A stretch of DNA of 10,000 nucleotides from Nitrospira sp. (GTDB lineage: Bacteria > Nitrospirota > Nitrospiria > Nitrospirales > Nitrospiraceae): positions 1-10,000 of the forward strand of contig JAIWOH010000007.1 of NCBI GenBank assembly GCA_020216985.1, read 5' to 3'. The notes beneath the pieces are model-generated. The model worked only from the letters and a program-made list of their open reading frames with translations. It was not told the origin of the DNA and made no database searches. Positions 6,633 through 10,000 of the stretch are shown piece by piece; the first letter of the stretch is position 1, and each line of letters opens with the position of its first letter. The translations under genes and the position numbers were made by a program.

Positions 6633-7817
6633 TCACCGATGAGGCAGGACGGGAATTTCTCTTCCCAGCGTTGAGGGACGATCCGTCTGAGATGCAACCG
6701 GTTGCCACACAGGGGAATCCGTGCGAGGGACGGCCTTTTCGTCACCCTCGGCTTCTTTCTCCTTGGCAAGCTGTTCGACTTCCTCAATCAATGTGTCCAT
6801 CAATTCTTCCATCGGCACCTTTCGCACGAGCTTGCCTCTCTTGAACAAAATGCCCTTGCCTTCTCCGCCGGCGATTCCGATGTCGGCCTCCTTGCCTTCG
6901 CCGATACCGTTGACGACACAGCCCAGCACCGACACATTGAGCGGTGTTTTGATATGGCCGAGCCTCTTTTCCAGCTCATTCGCCATTCGCACGACGTCGA
7001 TCTCCACTCGACCGCACGTCGGGCAGGCGATCACGTTAATGCCGCGATGCCGCAGCTCGAGAGACTTCAAAATTTCAAATCCGACCTTGACCTCTTCCAC
7101 CGGATCGGCCGCGAGCGAGACGCGCAACGTATCTCCGATTCCATGCGCCAACAGGTAGCCAAGACCGATCGCCGATTTGACGGCGCCGGTCATCGCCGTT
7201 CCCGCTTCGGTAATCCCGATATGGAGGGGATAGTCCGATTGATGAGCGAACAGCCAGTAGGCATCGATCGCATGGTGCACATCCGACGCCTTCAGCGAGA
7301 CTTTCAGGTTGGTGAACCCGACGTCCTCCAACGCATGGACCGCATTGAGCGCCGACTCAGAGAGTGCTTCGGGCGAAGGCCAACCGTACTTCTCCAACAG
7401 CGGCCTTTCCAACGATCCGCCGTTGACACCGACACGAATCGGAATGCCCCGATCATTGACCGCCTTGATCACTTCCTCGACTTTCCACCAGGCTCCGATA
7501 TTGCCAGGATTGATCCGAACACAGTCGACGACGCGCGCCGCGCTCACGGCCAGCCGGTAATCAAAGTGAATGTCCGCAATGAGCGGCACCGTCATGGCCG
7601 CTTTGATTCGAGGAAGAGCAGCCGCGGCTTCTTCATCGGGGACGGCGACCCGAATCAGCTCGCACCCCACGGCCTCCAACTGACGGATCTGTTCGACGGT
7701 TGCCTCGACATCCCGCGTATCCGTAGAGCACATCGACTGCACGGAGACCGGCGCATCGCCGCCGATCTTGACCGTGCCGACCTGAATCTGTCTAGTTCGT
7801 CGCCTGGTGATGTGCAT
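6633..7817 (-). CDS. ispG: 4-hydroxy-3-methylbut-2-en-1-yl diphosphate synthase (IspG/GcpE)
   Basis: This cytoplasmic MEP-pathway enzyme reductively converts 2-C-methyl-D-erythritol 2,4-cyclodiphosphate to HMBPP using a [4Fe-4S] cluster. The 394-aa protein has the TIM-barrel landmarks PVSVQSMCSTDT (23-34), PLIADIHFDYRLA (78-90), RINPGNIG (101-108), VNGGSLE (131-137) and KASDVHHAI (176-184). The cluster ligands are C265 and C268 in ACPTCGRVEID, C300 in VLGCVVNGIGE and, as the family's fourth ligand, E307. It is the compact bacterial form without the plant or chlamydial insert domain. An Asp/Pro/Ser-rich tail of about 40 residues (355-394) extends past the expected end and looks disordered. AGGAA lies five bases before the ATG at 7817. 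It starts 55 bases after dxs with no terminator between, so the two are very likely one transcript. Near the N-terminus MCST replaces the more usual MTNT. Confidence 0.96.
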   Translation of the reverse strand: MHITRRRTRQIQVGTVKIGGDAPVSVQSMCSTDTRDVEATVEQIRQLEAVGCELIRVAVPDEEAAAALPRIKAAMTVPLIADIHFDYRLAVSAARVVDCVRINPGNIGAWWKVEEVIKAVNDRGIPIRVGVNGGSLERPLLEKYGWPSPEALSESALNAVHALEDVGFTNLKVSLKASDVHHAIDAYWLFAHQSDYPLHIGITEAGTAMTGAVKSAIGLGYLLAHGIGDTLRVSLAADPVEEVKVGFEILKSLELRHRGINVIACPTCGRVEIDVVRMANELEKRLGHIKTPLNVSVLGCVVNGIGEGKEADIGIAGGEGKGILFKRGKLVRKVPMEELMDTLIEEVEQLAKEKEAEGDEKAVPRTDSPVWQPVASQTDRPSTLGREIPVLPHR

Positions 7818-7872
7818 AGATGTTCCTGCGATCGCTCAGTTCGGTTCTCGATTCCTCACCTTGCGCAGCGCA

Positions 7873-9816
7873 TCAACTTCCCTGCTCATCACCGTGGGGG
7901 AGATACTCCCTCGCCACGCCGCTGAACCGGTTACTTTCCTCCGACGCACCGCCGATCAGTTCTTTTACGCTTTGGTAGATTCCTTCCGCCGTCAATCCGT
8001 ATCGCTCACGGAGCAGATCCTGAGGTCCCTGCTCTATGTACCAATCCGGCAAGCCGAGAATCTTCGTCGCCACGCCGGTCACGCGGGCCTCGGAGAGCAG
8101 TTCAAGCACGCCGGATCCGAACCCTCCCATTTTGCAGCCTTCTTCCACCGTCACGACGTGGCGAACTCGTCTGGCCACGTCCGTGATAAGCTCGCGATCC
8201 AACGGTTTCACGAATCTGGCGTTCACGACGGCCGTCGAAATCCCTTCCCGGCTCAGACGCTCGGCCGCTTGGTAGGCCTGCCACACCGTGACGCCCACGG
8301 CAATAATGGCGACATCGGTCCCTTCCTTCAACAACTCGCCCTTTCCAATCGGCAACGTCGTCGGAGACTCGTCCATCTTCACGCCGAGGCTGACTCCGCG
8401 CGGATAACGAACGGAAATCGGGCCATCGTGCTGCAAGGCGGTTTTGACCATGTGCTGCAATTCGTTTTCGTCCTTGGGAGCCATGACGACCATATTGGGA
8501 ACATGACGCAAGTACGCGTAGTCGAACGCCCCGTGGTGCGTCGTTCCGTCTTCCGCGACAAGTCCGCCCCGATCGATGAGAAACGCCACGGGAAGATCTT
8601 GCGTCGCGACGTCGTGCACGACTTGATCGTAGGCGCGCTGGAGGAACGTGGCATACATGGCCACGACCGGTTTGACCCCCTGCGCCGCCAATCCCGCCGC
8701 AAACGTCACCGCGTGCTGCTCCGCAATCCCCACGTCGTAGAGACGATCGGGAAATTCTTTTTCGAATGCCGTCAACCCCGTCCCTTCACACATGGCCGCA
8801 GTAATGGCGACGATTCGCTTATCTTGGCGAGCCTGTTTGATCAACGTCTCGATCGCAATCGCCGTATAGGACGGTCGCACCGCTTTCTTGGCAGGCGCAC
8901 CAGTTTCCCGTATGAACGGAGGACAGGCATGGAACCAGACGGGGTTCTTCATGGCCGGTTCGTAGCCGAGCCCCTTTTTCGTCACCACGTGCAGCAGGAC
9001 CGGCCCTCTCATTTTCACCACGTTCTCGATCGTGGGAAGCAGGTGCTCGAAGTTATGGCCGTCGATGGGTCCGCTATATTGAAACCCCAATTCCTCAAAG
9101 AGCAATCCCGGCAGAATCACGCCTTTGGCCAACTCCTCCGCCCGTCGCGCCAGCTTTTGCATGTCCGAACCGATGTGTGGAATTTTCCCCAACAATTGGC
9201 CCGTCTCCTGACGCACCTTTCCGTAAAATTCTCCCGTGATCGTTCGGCTCAAATACGCCGAAATGGCGCCAACGTTCTTGGAAATGGACATTTGATTGTC
9301 GTTTAAGATCACCAAAAAATCTTTGCCCATACCGCCGGCATGGTGAAGCCCCTCCAACGTCATGCCGGCCGTCATCGCGCCATCCCCCACGACACAGACG
9401 ATTTTGTGTTTCTGCCCCAGCTGTTCACGCGCTTCCACCATTCCAAATGCGGCGGAGACTCCGGTCCCCGCATGCCCGGCATTGAAAGTATCGTATTCGC
9501 TCTCTTCCCGTTTACAGAAGCCGCTGAGCCCGCCATACTGTCTCAGAGTGTGGAACCGCTCCCTCCTCCCGGTCAGCAACTTGTGGGCATAACACTGATT
9601 GCTGGTATCCCATACGATCTTATCCGTGGGAGTATCCAACAGATAGTGCAACGCGATCGTCAATTCCACCACGCCCAGATTGGAAGCCAGGTGTCCTCCC
9701 ACCGAGGAAACCGCATCGATGATCTGCTCACGAATCTCTTGCGCCAACGCCGGAAACCGATCGGGAGACACTCGCTTCAAATCAGCCGGGCTGTTGATGT
9801 TCTTGAGAATCGACAT
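7873..9816 (-). CDS. dxs: 1-deoxy-D-xylulose-5-phosphate synthase, divergent
   Basis: This thiamine-diphosphate enzyme condenses pyruvate with glyceraldehyde 3-phosphate in the first step of the MEP pathway, which also feeds thiamine and pyridoxal synthesis in many bacteria. The 647-aa length is close to the family norm of about 620-640. Cofactor motifs are clear: H42 in GGHLASNLG, GDGAMTAG (144-151) and NDNQMSIS (172-179), with catalytic E366 in DVGIAEQHAVTFAAGLA. RAYDQVVHD, HHGAFDYAYLR, VRYPRG and VTVEEG follow in the usual order through the pyrimidine-binding and C-terminal domains. Some positions are unusual: WDTSNQCYAHK (69-79) stands where most homologues have WDVGHQ, and GHAGTGVSA (114-122) where GHSSTSISA is usual. 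AAGGAGAG lies six bases before the ATG at 9816. It leads the dxs-ispG pair; the right edge shows no coupled upstream gene. Confidence 0.95.
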   Translation of the reverse strand: MSILKNINSPADLKRVSPDRFPALAQEIREQIIDAVSSVGGHLASNLGVVELTIALHYLLDTPTDKIVWDTSNQCYAHKLLTGRRERFHTLRQYGGLSGFCKREESEYDTFNAGHAGTGVSAAFGMVEAREQLGQKHKIVCVVGDGAMTAGMTLEGLHHAGGMGKDFLVILNDNQMSISKNVGAISAYLSRTITGEFYGKVRQETGQLLGKIPHIGSDMQKLARRAEELAKGVILPGLLFEELGFQYSGPIDGHNFEHLLPTIENVVKMRGPVLLHVVTKKGLGYEPAMKNPVWFHACPPFIRETGAPAKKAVRPSYTAIAIETLIKQARQDKRIVAITAAMCEGTGLTAFEKEFPDRLYDVGIAEQHAVTFAAGLAAQGVKPVVAMYATFLQRAYDQVVHDVATQDLPVAFLIDRGGLVAEDGTTHHGAFDYAYLRHVPNMVVMAPKDENELQHMVKTALQHDGPISVRYPRGVSLGVKMDESPTTLPIGKGELLKEGTDVAIIAVGVTVWQAYQAAERLSREGISTAVVNARFVKPLDRELITDVARRVRHVVTVEEGCKMGGFGSGVLELLSEARVTGVATKILGLPDWYIEQGPQDLLRERYGLTAEGIYQSVKELIGGASEESNRFSGVAREYLPHGDEQGS

Positions 9817-10000
9817 GGCGTGCTCTCCTTTTTTGCATCTATCCGCTCAACCGCGTGCGAAACCGGACGTTCGGGAGGCGACGGTCAAGTAGCCGGGCGA
9901 CGTGACGTGCATTAGCGGGTGAGTCTCACACAAGACTTCTATCGTGTCAAGCCTTTAGACCTGCTCAGTTCCAAGAGTTCGGACGGGAACGAGCGAGATC
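9817..10000 (-). promoter_or_regulatory. dxs leader with a possible promoter
   Basis: The minus strand has a perfect -35 hexamer TTGACA (9945-9950). At the usual distance the -10 position (about 9922-9927) reads only GAGACT, which is poor. A small perfect dyad GTGAG-T-CTCAC (9919-9929) covers that position and could be an operator. If this is the promoter, the dxs leader is about 100 bases long. I see no coding frame in the remaining bases up to the window edge. Confidence 0.4.

Noticed and set aside
6702..7925. 407-residue open frame on the plus strand opposite ispG
   Set aside because: It is antisense to the well-supported ispG and its composition is that of a shadow frame.
7807..9306. 499-residue open frame on the plus strand opposite dxs
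   Set aside because: It lies antisense to a clearly recognised dxs, its protein is rich in Arg and His with no family resemblance, and long antisense frames are common opposite GC-rich genes.
1..10000. CRISPR arrays, insertion sequences and rRNA genes
   Set aside because: I found no regularly spaced direct repeats, no transposase-like frame with terminal inverted repeats and no rRNA-like sequence.

Overview
The window looks like a chromosomal segment of a moderately GC-rich, Gram-negative-type bacterium. The Dxs and IspG sequences and the overall style remind me of Nitrospira (phylum Nitrospirota). That is an impression from the protein sequences, not a search result, and should be read as tentative. 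Every gene I can support lies on the minus strand, so transcription runs from right to left.

Right half (about 10000 down to 5179): dxs, then ispG, then a multi-membrane-spanning GT87/DUF2029-type glycosyltransferase. Dxs makes 1-deoxy-D-xylulose 5-phosphate, the first step of the methylerythritol phosphate (MEP) route. IspG is the iron-sulfur enzyme of the penultimate step. GT87 enzymes use polyprenyl-phosphate-linked sugars, so the third gene may use an end product of the isoprenoid pathway encoded beside it; this link is inference. An inverted repeat spans the end of the glycosyltransferase gene. It is followed by a promoter with a perfect TATAAT box and a complete tRNA-Cys(GCA).

Middle (about 5031 down to 4076): nearly 1 kb in which I see no convincing gene, only small inverted repeats and T-rich tracts.

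Left half (4013 down to 21): a compact three-gene cluster of unknown function. In transcription order it encodes a 452-aa soluble protein with ten cysteines and a C-terminal coiled coil, a 725-aa beta-rich Ig-like protein with twelve cysteines and no signal peptide, and a 119-aa DUF1360-type membrane protein. The last two genes are separated by one base. About 43 bases before the first start codon lies a 20-base near-perfect palindrome whose core matches the Gram-positive-type LexA (SOS) box. The cluster may continue past the left edge. This DNA-damage-like operator in front of an uncharacterised operon is the most interesting signal in the window. The Dxs is also noteworthy: it departs from the family at motifs that are usually invariant around the active site.
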